A stretch of 64,000 nucleotides of DNA from Methylobacterium isbiliense (GCF_022179325.1 NZ_BPQQ01000034.1:124001-188000); one strand, 5' to 3'; shown: positions 55,147-63,781, counted from the stretch's first letter. Made by a program: numbers and translations. Notes: generated from the letters alone by a model not told the origin.

Positions 55147-58100
55147 CTACTCGGCGGCGGTCGCGAGGGGCGCCTCCGGCGCGCGGAAGCGGGCGAGCAG
55201 CGCCGCCTCCTCCTCCTTGACCGTGGCCAGCGCCTTCGCCTTCACCGGCCCGAACCCCCTGATCCGCTGGGGCAGTTCGGCGAGGCCCACCGCCAGCGCG
55301 TGGTTGCGGGGCGAGAGGTCGCGCAGGATCTCGGCGACCAGGGCCTCGAAGGCGGCGACGAGCCGGCGCTCCTCGCGGCGCTCGTGGGTGTAGCCGAACG
55401 GATCGAGGGCCGTGCCGCGCAGCCGCTTCATCCGCGCCAGGACCCGGAAGGCCCGCATCATCCAGGGGCCGAAGCGCATCTTGCGCGGGCGCCCGGTGCG
55501 CGGGTCGGTGCGGGCGAGGAGCGGCGGCGCGAGATGGAACTCGTAGGTCAGGGTCTCGCCCTCGAAGGCGGACCGGACCTGCGCCTCGAAGTGCCCGTCG
55601 GTGTAGAGGCGGGCGACCTCGTACTCGTCCTTGTAGGCCATGAGCTTGAACAGCGAGCGCGCCACCGCCTCGGTGAGCGGCTGGGCCCCCGGATGCACCG
55701 CGGCCTCGCGCGCCCGCACCGCCTCCACGGTCTGGGCGTAGCGGGCCGCGTAGGCCGCGTCCTGGTACGCGGTCAGGAAGGCGACGCGCCGGGCGATCAT
55801 GGCGTCGAGGGTCTCGGGCTCCTCCGGCGCCGCGACCGCGAGGACGGAGAGCGTCTCGGGGGCCGCCGCGGCCCGGCGGCCCCAGGCGAAGGCCGCGAGG
55901 TTCATCGGCACCGCCTCGCGGTTCATCTCGATCGCCCGCAGGATCGCCTCGCGCGAGAGCGGGATGCGCCCGCGCTGCCACGCGTAGCCCAGCATGAACA
56001 TGTTGGCCGCGAGCGCATTGCCGAGGGCCGCGAGCGCGAGACCCGTCGCGTCCGTGAGGTCGGCGTGGCCGAGGCCCGCCGCCTCGCGGATCGCCCGCTT
56101 GATGCGTTCGGCCGGCAGCGAGAAGTCGGGCTTGCGGGTGAAGTCGCCCGGCATCACCTCGGCCGTGTTGACGACCACGTGGGTGCGCCCCTGGCGGACC
56201 GCCGCCAGCACCTTGCGGGTGCCCGTCACCACGAGGTCGCAGCCCAGGATCAGGTCGGCGGCTCCCGCGGTGACGCGGATCGCGTGGATGTCGTCCTGGT
56301 GGCAGGCCAGCCGCACGTGGCTGTAGACCGCCCCGCCCTTCTGGGCGAGGCCGGCCATGTCGATCATGCCGAGGCCCTTGCCCTCGAGATGGGCCGCCAT
56401 GCCGAGGATCGCGCCCACGGTGACGACCCCGGTGCCGCCGACCCCCGTGACGACGATGTTGTAGGTGCCGTCGATCGCCGGCAGCGCCGGCTCGGGCAGG
56501 CCCGCATCGGGCGCCTCATCGAGCGCCACCGCCGTGCCGGTGCGGGGCTTGGCGCCGTGCACCGTCACGAAGGACGGGCAGAAGCCGTTGAGGCAGGAGA
56601 AGTCCTTGTTGCAGCTCGACTGGTCGATGCGGCGCTTGCGGCCGAACGGGGTCTCCAGCGGCTGCACCGCGACGCAGTTCGACTGCACCGAGCAGTCGCC
56701 GCAGCCCTCGCAGACGAGATCGTTGATGATCACCCGCTTGTCGGGATCGGGATAGGCGTCGCGCTTGCGCCGCCGCCGCTTCTCGGAGGCGCAGGTCTGG
56801 TCATAGATCATCACCGAGACGCCCGGCACGGCGGCGAGGTCCCGCTGCACCGCGTCGAGGTCGTCGCGGTGATGGAGGGTGAGGCCGTCCGGCCAGCGCA
56901 GACCCGCCGGGTACTTGTCGGGCTCGTCGGTGACGAGCGCGATGCGCTCGACGCCCTCCGCCCGCACCTGGGCGGCGATGCGGTCGACGGTGAGCCCGCC
57001 CTCGTGGGGCTGGCCGCCGGTCATCGCCACCGCGTCGTTGAACAGGATCTTGTAGGTGATGGTGGTGCCGGTATCGACCGCCCAGCGCAGGGCCAGCGAG
57101 CCCGAATGGTTGTAGGTGCCGTCGCCGAGGTTCTGGAAGACGTGGCCGCGCTTCGAGAAGGCGGATTCGCCGATCCAGTTCGCGCCCTCGCCGCCCATCT
57201 GGGTGAAGCCGTCGGTGCCGCGCTCCATCCACTGCACCATGTAGTGGCAGCCGATGCCCGCATAGGCGCGGGACCCCTCCGGCACCCGGGTCGAGGTGTT
57301 GTGCGGGCAGCCGGCGCAGAAATGCGGCGTGCGGGTCGCGATGTCGGCGGTCTGCGCCAGCCGCTCCTGCGCGGTGCGCAGCGCCGCGACGCGGCCCGCG
57401 AGGTCGTCGTTGCGGTGGTAGCGCAGAAGGCGCTCGCCCAGCGCCACCGCGATGTCGTTAGGGTCGAGCGCGCCCTTGACGGGAAACAGCCAGCGGCCCT
57501 CCTCGTCCCGCTTGCCGACGCAGATCGGCTGGTTGGGGGTGCCGTAGAGCTCCTCGCGGACCTGGACCTCGATGAGGGAGCGCTTCTCCTCCACCACCAT
57601 GATGAGGTCGAGGCCCTCCGCGAAGGCCACGAGTTCGCGCCGCGACAGCGGCCAGGGGCAGGCGACCTTGTAGAGGCGCAGGCCCATGTCGCTGGCCTTG
57701 ACCTCGTCGAGGCCGAGATCGTCGAGGGCCTGCCGGACGTCGAGGTAGGACTTGCCCACCGTGATGACGCCGATCTTCGGCCGGCGCCCGCCCGAGAGCA
57801 CGATGCGGTTGAGGTTGTTGGCCCGCACGAAGGCCATCATCGCGTCGCGCTTGAAGTCCTGGAGGCGGGCCTCCTGCTCCAGGATGTTATCCGGCGTGCG
57901 GATGTTGAGGCCGCCCGGCGGCATCAGGAAGTCGTCGGGCCGGAGGATCTTCACCCGGTCGAGGCGCGCATCCACGCTCGCGGTCGACTCGATGTTCTCC
58001 TTCACGCACTTGAAGGCGACCCAGGCGCCGCAATAGCGGCTCATGGCGTAGCCGTAGAGGCCGTAATCGAGGATCTCCTGAACGCCCGCCGGGTTCAGGA

Positions 58101-58629
58101 TCGGCATCATCACGTCGACGAAGTGGAACTCGGACTGATGGGCGACGGTGGAGGATTCCGCCGTGTGGTCGTCGCCCATCAGCGCCAGCACGCCGCCGTG
58201 CCGGGAGGTGCCGGCCATGTTGGCGTGGCGGAAGACGTCGCCCGAGCGGTCGACGCCCGGCCCCTTGCCGTACCAGAGCCCGAACACGCCGTCGTGGCGG
58301 CCCTCGCCGCGCATCTCGGCCTGCTGCGAACCCCAGACCGCGGTGGCGGCCAGCTCCTCGTTGAGCCCCGGCTGGAAGACGATGTTGGCGTGGTCGAGGA
58401 CCTTGCGGGCGCGAAACAGGTTCTGGTCGAGGCCGGCGATCGGCGAGCCGCGGTAGCCGGAGACGAAGCCCGCGGTGTCGAGCCCGGCGGCCTTGTCGCG
58501 GGCCTGCTGCATCAGCAGCATCCGGATCACCGCCTGCGTGCCGGTGACGAAGACCTGTTCGCGCGAGAGGTCGTACTTGTCGTCGAGGCTGACAGACCTG
58601 AGGGTCGGGGCGACCGGGCGCTGGCCCAT
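55147..58629 (-). CDS. indolepyruvate:ferredoxin oxidoreductase, single-chain form
   Basis: A 1160-residue fused oxidoreductase. The N-terminal pyrimidine (alpha) domain has TGTQAVIRMLLMQQARDKAAG...GFVSGYRGSPIAGLDQNLF; a TPP-binding part includes FCAGCPHNTSTRVPEGSRAYAGIGCHYM and GGEGANWIG.  Iron-sulfur cysteines occur in CEGCGDCSVQSNC and CNKDFSCLNGFCP. The C-terminal gamma domain contains GVGGTGVVTVGAILGMAAH. It decarboxylates aryl (indole-, phenyl-) pyruvates from aromatic amino acid breakdown to acyl-CoA, passing electrons to ferredoxin. ATG 58629 has GGAGGA. A 19-base palindrome lies 73 bases upstream. Ferredoxin and partners are not in the window. Confidence 0.95.
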   Translation of the reverse strand: MGQRPVAPTLRSVSLDDKYDLSREQVFVTGTQAVIRMLLMQQARDKAAGLDTAGFVSGYRGSPIAGLDQNLFRARKVLDHANIVFQPGLNEELAATAVWGSQQAEMRGEGRHDGVFGLWYGKGPGVDRSGDVFRHANMAGTSRHGGVLALMGDDHTAESSTVAHQSEFHFVDVMMPILNPAGVQEILDYGLYGYAMSRYCGAWVAFKCVKENIESTASVDARLDRVKILRPDDFLMPPGGLNIRTPDNILEQEARLQDFKRDAMMAFVRANNLNRIVLSGGRRPKIGVITVGKSYLDVRQALDDLGLDEVKASDMGLRLYKVACPWPLSRRELVAFAEGLDLIMVVEEKRSLIEVQVREELYGTPNQPICVGKRDEEGRWLFPVKGALDPNDIAVALGERLLRYHRNDDLAGRVAALRTAQERLAQTADIATRTPHFCAGCPHNTSTRVPEGSRAYAGIGCHYMVQWMERGTDGFTQMGGEGANWIGESAFSKRGHVFQNLGDGTYNHSGSLALRWAVDTGTTITYKILFNDAVAMTGGQPHEGGLTVDRIAAQVRAEGVERIALVTDEPDKYPAGLRWPDGLTLHHRDDLDAVQRDLAAVPGVSVMIYDQTCASEKRRRRKRDAYPDPDKRVIINDLVCEGCGDCSVQSNCVAVQPLETPFGRKRRIDQSSCNKDFSCLNGFCPSFVTVHGAKPRTGTAVALDEAPDAGLPEPALPAIDGTYNIVVTGVGGTGVVTVGAILGMAAHLEGKGLGMIDMAGLAQKGGAVYSHVRLACHQDDIHAIRVTAGAADLILGCDLVVTGTRKVLAAVRQGRTHVVVNTAEVMPGDFTRKPDFSLPAERIKRAIREAAGLGHADLTDATGLALAALGNALAANMFMLGYAWQRGRIPLSREAILRAIEMNREAVPMNLAAFAWGRRAAAAPETLSVLAVAAPEEPETLDAMIARRVAFLTAYQDAAYAARYAQTVEAVRAREAAVHPGAQPLTEAVARSLFKLMAYKDEYEVARLYTDGHFEAQVRSAFEGETLTYEFHLAPPLLARTDPRTGRPRKMRFGPWMMRAFRVLARMKRLRGTALDPFGYTHERREERRLVAAFEALVAEILRDLSPRNHALAVGLAELPQRIRGFGPVKAKALATVKEEEAALLARFRAPEAPLATAAE

Positions 58630-58701
58630 TGGGTTTCCTCCGTCACACACCCCCGGGGCCGCCGGCGGTCCGGTTCGGCCGATCCTGCACGGAGCCCCAA
58701 T

Positions 58702-58720
58702 ATGTCAGCAATGCTGACAT
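58702..58720. promoter_or_regulatory. 19-base perfect palindromic operator ATGTCAGC-AAT-GCTGACAT
   Basis: Arms of 8 bases, perfectly inverted, with a 3-base centre. It sits in the divergent region between the indolepyruvate oxidoreductase (73 bases from its start) and the cysteine synthase gene (146 bases). The symmetry suits a dimeric repressor such as a TetR or GntR protein; none is encoded adjacent. Confidence 0.6.
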
Positions 58721-58865
58721 TCTTTGGGATGATCGTCAATCGGAGGTCGGCCTCCCCTCGCCCGTTCGGGAGAGGGGTTCTCCCCCGCGCCCGTCCGGGC
58801 GGGCGGCGCCTTGCCCGCCCGGCGGAATACCGGCATCACGGACGACCTTCGCCGCGGAACCCGCC

Positions 58866-59897
58866 ATGCCGCTTCAGCCCGACATCCTCGCCGCGATCGG
58901 CCACACGCCACTCATTCTCCTGAAGCGCGCCTCGGCCGAAACCGGGTGCCGCATCCTCGGCAAGGCGGAATTCATGAATCCGGGCCAGTCGGTGAAGGAC
59001 CGGGCCGCCCTGTTCATGGTGGAGGCGGCCGAGCGCGCCGGGCTGATCCGGCCGGGCGGCACCATCGTGGAGGGCACGGCGGGCAATACCGGCATCGGGC
59101 TCGCGATGGTCGGCAACGCCAAGGGCTACCGCACCGTCATCGTCATCCCGGAGACGCAGTCGGTGGAGAAGAAGGACGCGCTGCGGCTCGCGGGCGCGAC
59201 CCTGGTGGAGGTACCGGCCGTCCCCTTCGCCAACCCGAACAACTACGTGAAGGTGGCCGGCCGCCTCGCCGAGCGGCTGAGCGCGACCGAGCCGGCCGGC
59301 GCCTTCTTCGCCGACCAGTTCGACAACACCGCGAACCGGGCCGCCCACGTGGCGACCACCGGACCGGAGATCTGGGAGGCGACCGGCGGCGAGGTGGACG
59401 GCTTCATCTGCGCGGCCGGCACCGGGGGCACGCTCGCCGGCACCGCCGAGGCGCTGCGCGCCCGCAACCCGCGGGTGACGATCGGCCTCTCCGACCCGCA
59501 GGGCTCGGCGCTCCACCGCCACTACGCCACGGGCACCCTCAAGGCCGAGGGCAACTCGATCACCGAGGGCATCGGCCAGGGCCGCATCACCCGCAACCTC
59601 GACGGCTTCACCCCCGACGTCTCCTACGAGATCCCGGACGCGGAGGCGCTGCCCCTGGTCTTCGCTCTCCTCGCCGAGGAGGGTCTGTGCCTCGGCGGCT
59701 CCTCCGGCATCAACGTGGCGGGCGCCATCCGGCTCGCCCGGCAGCTCGGGCCCGGCCACACCATCGTGACCATCCTGTGCGACGGCGGCACCCGCTACGC
59801 CTCGAAGCTGTTCAACCCGGCCTTCCTGCGCGAGCGCGGGCTGCCGGTGCCGGCCTGGCTCGCGGCGCCGCGCCCGATCGATCCCGGATTCGTCTGA
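58866..59897 (+). CDS. cysK: cysteine synthase family protein (PLP-dependent)
   Basis: A 343-residue PLP enzyme of the O-acetylserine sulfhydrylase/cystathionine beta-synthase core type. The Schiff-base Lys is in NPGQSVKDRAA, the Asn loop GTAGNTGIGLAM, the phosphate loop GTGGTLAGTAEAL, and the GGSSGINVAGAI segment. It is somewhat longer than standard CysK (about 310-325 residues), with VTILCDGGTRYASKLFNPAFLRERGL at the end. It makes cysteine from O-acetylserine and sulfide or a related beta-replacement. ATG 58866 is the start; the upstream open frame is unconserved. No cysE or sulfate-reduction genes are adjacent. Confidence 0.9.
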   Translation: MPLQPDILAAIGHTPLILLKRASAETGCRILGKAEFMNPGQSVKDRAALFMVEAAERAGLIRPGGTIVEGTAGNTGIGLAMVGNAKGYRTVIVIPETQSVEKKDALRLAGATLVEVPAVPFANPNNYVKVAGRLAERLSATEPAGAFFADQFDNTANRAAHVATTGPEIWEATGGEVDGFICAAGTGGTLAGTAEALRARNPRVTIGLSDPQGSALHRHYATGTLKAEGNSITEGIGQGRITRNLDGFTPDVSYEIPDAEALPLVFALLAEEGLCLGGSSGINVAGAIRLARQLGPGHTIVTILCDGGTRYASKLFNPAFLRERGLPVPAWLAAPRPIDPGFV

Positions 59898-59936
59898 GCG
59901 CCGGATTAAGTTCGCGGCCTCGTCCGTTCACCGGAT

Positions 59937-60500
59937 ATGAGACCTCGCAAGCGACTCGACGTCGTCGACCTCGTGGTGCCCCTGCGGCGCTACGCCCGGG
60001 CGTTGACGCGCGACCCGACCCAGGCCGACGACCTCGTGCACGACGCCCTGGTGCGCGCCCTGGAGCACCAGGGTTCGCTGCGCGGGGGCACGAATCTGCG
60101 CACCTGGCTGATGACGGTGCTGCACAACGCCTTCATCGACGGCCAGCGCCGCCGGCAGGTGGAGGCCCGCTACGCCGACTCGCTCGGGCACCTCGCCGAC
60201 GAGGCGGTGCCGCCGGCCCAGGACAGCCATGTGCGCCTCGCGCAGATCCGCGAGGCCTTCGGCCGCCTGCCGGAGGAGCAGCGGGCGGCCCTGCATCTCG
60301 TGACCATCGAGGGCCTCGCGTACCAGGAGGCCGCGGACGTGCTCGGCATCCCGATCGGCACGCTGATGTCGCGCCTCGGGCGCGCCCGCGCCGCCCTGCG
60401 CAGTTTCGAGAACCGCGCCCCGGCCCTGCCGGCCCCCGCCCCGTCTCCTCCGCGCCTGCGGGTGGTCCAGGGCGGGGGACGCGCGGAGGACAATCCATGA
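59937..60500 (+). CDS. ECF RNA polymerase sigma factor
   Basis: A 187-residue ECF sigma factor. Region 2: YARALTRDPTQADDLVHDALVRALEHQGSLRGGTNLRTWLMTVLHNAFID. Region 4: FGRLPEEQRAALHLVTIEGLAYQEAADVLGIPIGTLMSRLGRARAALRSFE. The tail is Pro/Ala-rich. It lies 40 bases before a membrane anti-sigma factor gene. It is not EcfG, since no NepR or PhyR gene is near, and the target promoter is unknown. ATG 59937 lies 39 bases after the cysK-like stop, without a strong ribosome binding site. Confidence 0.92.
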   Translation: MRPRKRLDVVDLVVPLRRYARALTRDPTQADDLVHDALVRALEHQGSLRGGTNLRTWLMTVLHNAFIDGQRRRQVEARYADSLGHLADEAVPPAQDSHVRLAQIREAFGRLPEEQRAALHLVTIEGLAYQEAADVLGIPIGTLMSRLGRARAALRSFENRAPALPAPAPSPPRLRVVQGGGRAEDNP

Positions 60501-60540
60501 CGGGAGCCCGCCCGCACCCCGTCCCGTGGAGCAGAGACCG

Positions 60541-61302
60541 ATGACCGATCCGATCACCGAGAGCGACCTGAACGCCTATATCGACGGGCAACTCGACCTC
60601 GGGCGCCGGATCGAGGTCGAGGAGCACCTCGCCGCCAACCCGCAGGCCGCCGCCCGCGTGATGGCCGATCTGCGCACCCGCGACGCGCTCAGCGCCGCCT
60701 TCGCGCCCGTCCAGCCGAATCTCCGGCCCGGCCCGGTGCCGGAGCGGATCGCGCTCGCGGCCCGCCGGCTCGACCGCGCGCTGACGTGGCGCCGCATCGG
60801 CGCGCGCTTCCAGCGCGCCGCCGTGGTCGCGCTGCTGGTGGGGACCGGCTGGCTGATGCATGCGGATTCGGGGCTCGTGGCCTCGGCCCAGACGCCGCCC
60901 TTCCTGGAGGAGGCGCTGCAGGCGCGCCAGACCGCGCAGCTGCGTGCCCGGGTCGCCTCGCTGCGTCCGACCCCGGCCTACGACCGCGCCGGCATCGAGG
61001 CGGCGACCAGGATCCGCCTGCCCGACCTGCCGGGCGACTGGCGCGTGAACGACCTGCAGATCTTCCCCGGCCGCAGCGGCGCGGGGGTGGAGATCGCCAT
61101 CGAGGCGGGGGCGCTCGGCCCGGTGGCGCTGTTCGCCACCCGCACACCCGACACGGAGGCGATCTCGCCCGAGGTCGTGCGCGCCGCCGATGCCGTGACG
61201 GTCTACTGGAAGACCGGCCACACCGCCTTCGCGCTCAGCGGCTCCCGCGACGAGCCGGCACTCGGGCGCGCCGCCGCGACCCTCGCGGCCCTGACACCCT
61301 GA
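60541..61302 (+). CDS. membrane anti-sigma factor, zinc-site lacking
   Basis: A 253-residue protein. The N-terminal anti-sigma domain is ITESDLNAYIDGQLDLGRRIEVEEHLAANPQAAARVMADLRTRD; the His-x3-Cys-x2-Cys zinc motif of ZAS proteins is replaced (HLAANPQAAA), so zinc or redox sensing is unlikely. One TM helix is at ~97-112 (AAVVALLVGTGWLMH), followed by a periplasmic domain with IRLPDLPGDWRVNDLQIFPGRSGAGVEIAIE. It should hold the upstream sigma factor at the membrane. ATG 60541 follows GGAGCAGAG; a GTG at 60526 is also in frame. Confidence 0.88.
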   Translation: MTDPITESDLNAYIDGQLDLGRRIEVEEHLAANPQAAARVMADLRTRDALSAAFAPVQPNLRPGPVPERIALAARRLDRALTWRRIGARFQRAAVVALLVGTGWLMHADSGLVASAQTPPFLEEALQARQTAQLRARVASLRPTPAYDRAGIEAATRIRLPDLPGDWRVNDLQIFPGRSGAGVEIAIEAGALGPVALFATRTPDTEAISPEVVRAADAVTVYWKTGHTAFALSGSRDEPALGRAAATLAALTP

Positions 61303-61358
61303 TCGCCTTTCCCCGCCGGCCGACGGGCGGCGGGACCAACCCGAGGACCACGACACCG

Positions 61359-62069
61359 ATGAACACGCCTTTCGCCTGGCAGGCCCGCCCGGCCGCCTCC
61401 GCCGCGGCCTTCGACGAGGGCCTGCGGCAGCACATGCTGCGGGTCTACAACTACATGGGGCTGGGGCTCGCGCTCACCGGCCTCGTCGCCTTCGCGGTGG
61501 CCTCGACCCCGGCCATCGCCCAGCCCCTGTTCGGCACGCCTCTCAAGTACGTGGTGATGCTGGCGCCGCTCGCCTTCATCCTGTTCCTGTCGTTCCGCAT
61601 CGAGCACATCTCGGCGGGCACCGCTCAGACCCTGTTCTGGTCCTTCTGCGCCGTGATGGGCCTGTCGCTCGCCTCGGTCTTCCTGGTCTTCACCGGCACC
61701 AGCATCGCCCGCACCTTCTTCATCACGGCGGCGATGTTCGGCGCGACCAGCCTCTACGGCTACACGACCAAGCGCGACCTGTCGCAAATGGGCTCGTTCC
61801 TGATGATGGGCTTGATCGGCCTGGTCATCGCGAGCCTCGTGAACATCTTCCTGGCCTCGAGCGCCCTGCAATTCGTCATCTCGCTCATCGGCGTCGTGAT
61901 CTTCGTCGGCCTCACCGCCTACGACACGCAGTCGATCAAGGAGCAGTATTCCGAGCATTGGGGCCAGGAGGCGACCAGCAAGCTCGCGGTGTTCGGCGCG
62001 CTCTCGCTCTACCTGAACTTCATCAATCTGTTCCAGCTGCTGCTGAATCTCACCGGCGAGCGGGAATAG
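61359..62069 (+). CDS. Bax inhibitor-1/YccA family membrane protein
   Basis: A 236-residue seven-helix protein. Family features: FDEGLRQHMLRVYNYMGLGLALTGLVAF, EHISAGTAQTLFWSFCAVMGLSLASVFLVFTG, FFITAAMFGATSLYGYTTKRDLSQMGSFLMMGLIGLVIASLVN, and the end TAYDTQSIKEQYSEHWG with the conserved acidic pair of the di-aspartyl pH sensor. Homologues are pH-gated calcium leak channels or modulators of protease FtsH. ATG 61359 follows a GAGG site. It is followed by two strong hairpins and a convergent peptidyl-prolyl isomerase. Confidence 0.93.
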   Translation: MNTPFAWQARPAASAAAFDEGLRQHMLRVYNYMGLGLALTGLVAFAVASTPAIAQPLFGTPLKYVVMLAPLAFILFLSFRIEHISAGTAQTLFWSFCAVMGLSLASVFLVFTGTSIARTFFITAAMFGATSLYGYTTKRDLSQMGSFLMMGLIGLVIASLVNIFLASSALQFVISLIGVVIFVGLTAYDTQSIKEQYSEHWGQEATSKLAVFGALSLYLNFINLFQLLLNLTGERE

Positions 62070-62082
62070 GCGAAACCCCGAT

Positions 62083-62108
62083 CCCCTCTCTTCCCCCTCG
62101 GAGAGGGG
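62083..62108. terminator. hairpin after the BI-1 family gene
   Basis: CCCCTCTC (62083-62090) pairs with GAGAGGGG (62101-62108) around a 10-base loop, 14 bases after the stop. No T tract follows. It is the first of two hairpins in this convergent gap. Confidence 0.5.
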
Positions 62109-62142
62109 CACCGCGCGCACCGTTCGGCCGGGGCGCATGGTC

Positions 62143-62176
62143 CGACGGCCCGGGATGTGCACATCCCGGGCCGTCG
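62143..62176. terminator. 34-base perfect palindrome, bidirectional terminator
   Basis: A perfect 34-base palindrome: CGACGGCCCGGGATGTG and its exact reverse complement, centred between 62159 and 62160. As RNA it forms a very stable stem on either strand. It lies between the convergent BI-1 and isomerase genes, 16 bases after the isomerase stop on the minus strand, where a bidirectional terminator is expected. Confidence 0.65.
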
Positions 62177-62192
62177 TCGTTGACGGGATGCG

Positions 62193-63056
62193 CTACGGCT
62201 TCTTGGGCTCCTCGGCCTTGGGCGCCGCGTCGGTCTTCTCGATCTTGGCCTGCTCGCGCAGCTTGGTGATGATGTCCTGCTGCGTCTTGCGGGTCAGGTA
62301 GGCGTCGATCTGCTCCTTCATCTCGTCGAAGCCGGGCACCGGCTTGGTGCGCTTCTCCTCGACCTTGATGACGTGCCAGCCGAACTGCGTCTTGACCGGA
62401 TCCGAGACCTTGCCGGGATCGAGCTTGAAGGCCGCCTCCGCGAAGGGCGCGACCATCCGCTCCTTGGTGAACCAGCCGAGGTCGCCGCCCTCGGCCTTGG
62501 AGCCGGGATCCTTCGAGGTCTCGGCCGCCACCTTGGCGAAATCCTCGCCGCCCTTGATGCGCCCGGCGATCTTCTTGGCCTCCGCCTCGCTCTCCACGAG
62601 GATGTGACGGGCGTGCACCTCCTCCTCCGGCTTCATCGCCTTGACGGTCTCGTCGTAGAGCGCGCGGGCGGCCTCGGGCGTCACGGCCTTCTTGCCCTCG
62701 CGCTCCAGGTACTCGTCGAGCAGGAGCTTGTCGCGGAAATAGGCGAGCTTGCGGGTGAAGTCGGGGCTCTCGCCGATCTTGGCCTTCTCGGCCGCCTGGG
62801 CGCCGAGCTTCAGGTCGACCATGTAGTCGACGAGCAGGGACTTCTTCTGGTCGTCGCCCACGCCCGGCAGGGACAGGGCCGGGTCGTCGGCCGCGACGGC
62901 GAGGTCGCCCGCCGTCACCGGGGCGCCGTTCACGCGGGCCACCACCGTGTCGGGCGCCTGGGCCGGTGCTTGAGCGGGCGCCTGCTGCGCGGCGGCCGGC
63001 AGCGCGAGGACGAGCGCGAGGGCGCCGGTGCGCCAGAGGAGGGAGCAGGTCTTCAT
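62193..63056 (-). CDS. parvulin-type peptidyl-prolyl cis-trans isomerase
   Basis: A 287-residue periplasmic foldase. The signal peptide is MKTCSLLWRTGALALVLALPAAA; a SurA/PrsA-like N-terminal helical part (DQKKSLLVDYMVDLKLGAQAAEKAKIGESPDF) leads to the rotamase domain EEVHARHILVESEAEAKKIAGRIKGGEDFAKVAAETSKDPGSKAEGGDLGWFTKERMVAPFAEAAFKLDPGKVSDPVKTQFGWHVIKVEEKR in sequence order. Catalytic His and Cys/Asp positions of parvulins (HILV, GWHVI) are present. It should help outer-membrane or secreted proteins fold. The C-terminus is Lys/Glu-rich. ATG 63056 is chosen over the longer frame to 63098. Confidence 0.93.
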   Translation of the reverse strand: MKTCSLLWRTGALALVLALPAAAQQAPAQAPAQAPDTVVARVNGAPVTAGDLAVAADDPALSLPGVGDDQKKSLLVDYMVDLKLGAQAAEKAKIGESPDFTRKLAYFRDKLLLDEYLEREGKKAVTPEAARALYDETVKAMKPEEEVHARHILVESEAEAKKIAGRIKGGEDFAKVAAETSKDPGSKAEGGDLGWFTKERMVAPFAEAAFKLDPGKVSDPVKTQFGWHVIKVEEKRTKPVPGFDEMKEQIDAYLTRKTQQDIITKLREQAKIEKTDAAPKAEEPKKP

Positions 63057-63208
63057 CGGACGATCCTTGGGCCTGTGCGCGATTGCCGTCTCGGGCAAGG
63101 TCGGCGGACAGGTGGCTCAGATCGGCCGGCAACACAAGCGGCGGGGGGCCGCAGCGTCGCCCGGGACGACGCTGCGGCACCGCACGGGCCGGGGTCGGAC
63201 GGTCGGGT

Positions 63209-63532
63209 TCAGAAGGTCGGCTTGCCCGGCAGCACCACCTCCAGGCGGTCGCCGCGGCGGGCGAACCCGATCTCGGTGGCGGCCGTGCCGGCGGCACCCG
63301 GCACCGAGAGGCTGACGCGCTGGTCGGGCGCGAGGGTGGTCACGACACGGACGGGGGTCTCGTCGGCGGCGAGCGTGGCGACCACGCGAAAGCCGTCGCG
63401 CTCGACTGTGTAGTAGGCGGTGCCCTGGACGCGGCCGAGATCGAGGCTGTGGGCCTGCTGCGGACGCAGTTCGGCGGCGCCGGCGGCCGTCGTGGCGAGG
63501 AAGCCGAGCGTGAGGAGGCTGAGGATGCGCAT
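63209..63532 (-). CDS. small periplasmic protein
   Basis: A 107-residue precursor with a signal peptide (MRILSLLTLGFLATTAAGAA, cleavage near residue 19). The mature ~88 residues alternate in a beta pattern: AYYTVERDGFRVVATLAADETPVRVVTTLAPDQRVSLSVPG and RRGDRLEVVLPG. I recognise no family. ATG 63532 follows AGGACC. It lies 152 bases upstream of the isomerase gene on the same strand, so the two may share a transcript. Function unknown, probably envelope. Confidence 0.75.
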   Translation of the reverse strand: MRILSLLTLGFLATTAAGAAELRPQQAHSLDLGRVQGTAYYTVERDGFRVVATLAADETPVRVVTTLAPDQRVSLSVPGAAGTAATEIGFARRGDRLEVVLPGKPTF

Positions 63533-63604
63533 GGGAGGTCCTGGTGCGGTTCTGTCCGGCGCGATCTGCGCTGCGGAAAGCCGGCGTGACCGGGAGACCT
63601 CAAT

Positions 63605-63652
63605 TTATTTTTCCCTTCATGCGCTGCAACGCAAATTTTTGCATCGCACAAA
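63605..63652. promoter_or_regulatory. AT-rich TGCA-type repeat region upstream of the acyl-CoA synthetase gene
   Basis: This AT-rich stretch in a 249-base divergent gap has related elements TGCGCTGCAACGCA (63620-63633) and TTGCATCGCACAAA (63639-63652), with the symmetric GCAAA-TT-TTTGC (63631-63642) linking them. Such TGC-N-GCA repeats resemble PhaR (polyhydroxyalkanoate repressor) sites in Alphaproteobacteria. Assignment to PhaR is speculative. Confidence 0.35.
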
Positions 63653-63781
63653 TGCCGGCGGTGCATGGCCAAGCCGGATCGGTGACGTAGAGCAGGACGC
63701 CACGCCGGCCGAACCGAGCGGCGGCGCGACCGTTGCGCCCCATGCCGCTGCGCGCGAGAGTTCCGATCGGATGCCGCCCCG

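Noticed and set aside
55018-58923. Open frame of 1301 codons on the plus strand
   Set aside because: It is the mirror of indolepyruvate:ferredoxin oxidoreductase; only the minus strand carries the iron-sulfur cysteines and TPP motifs.
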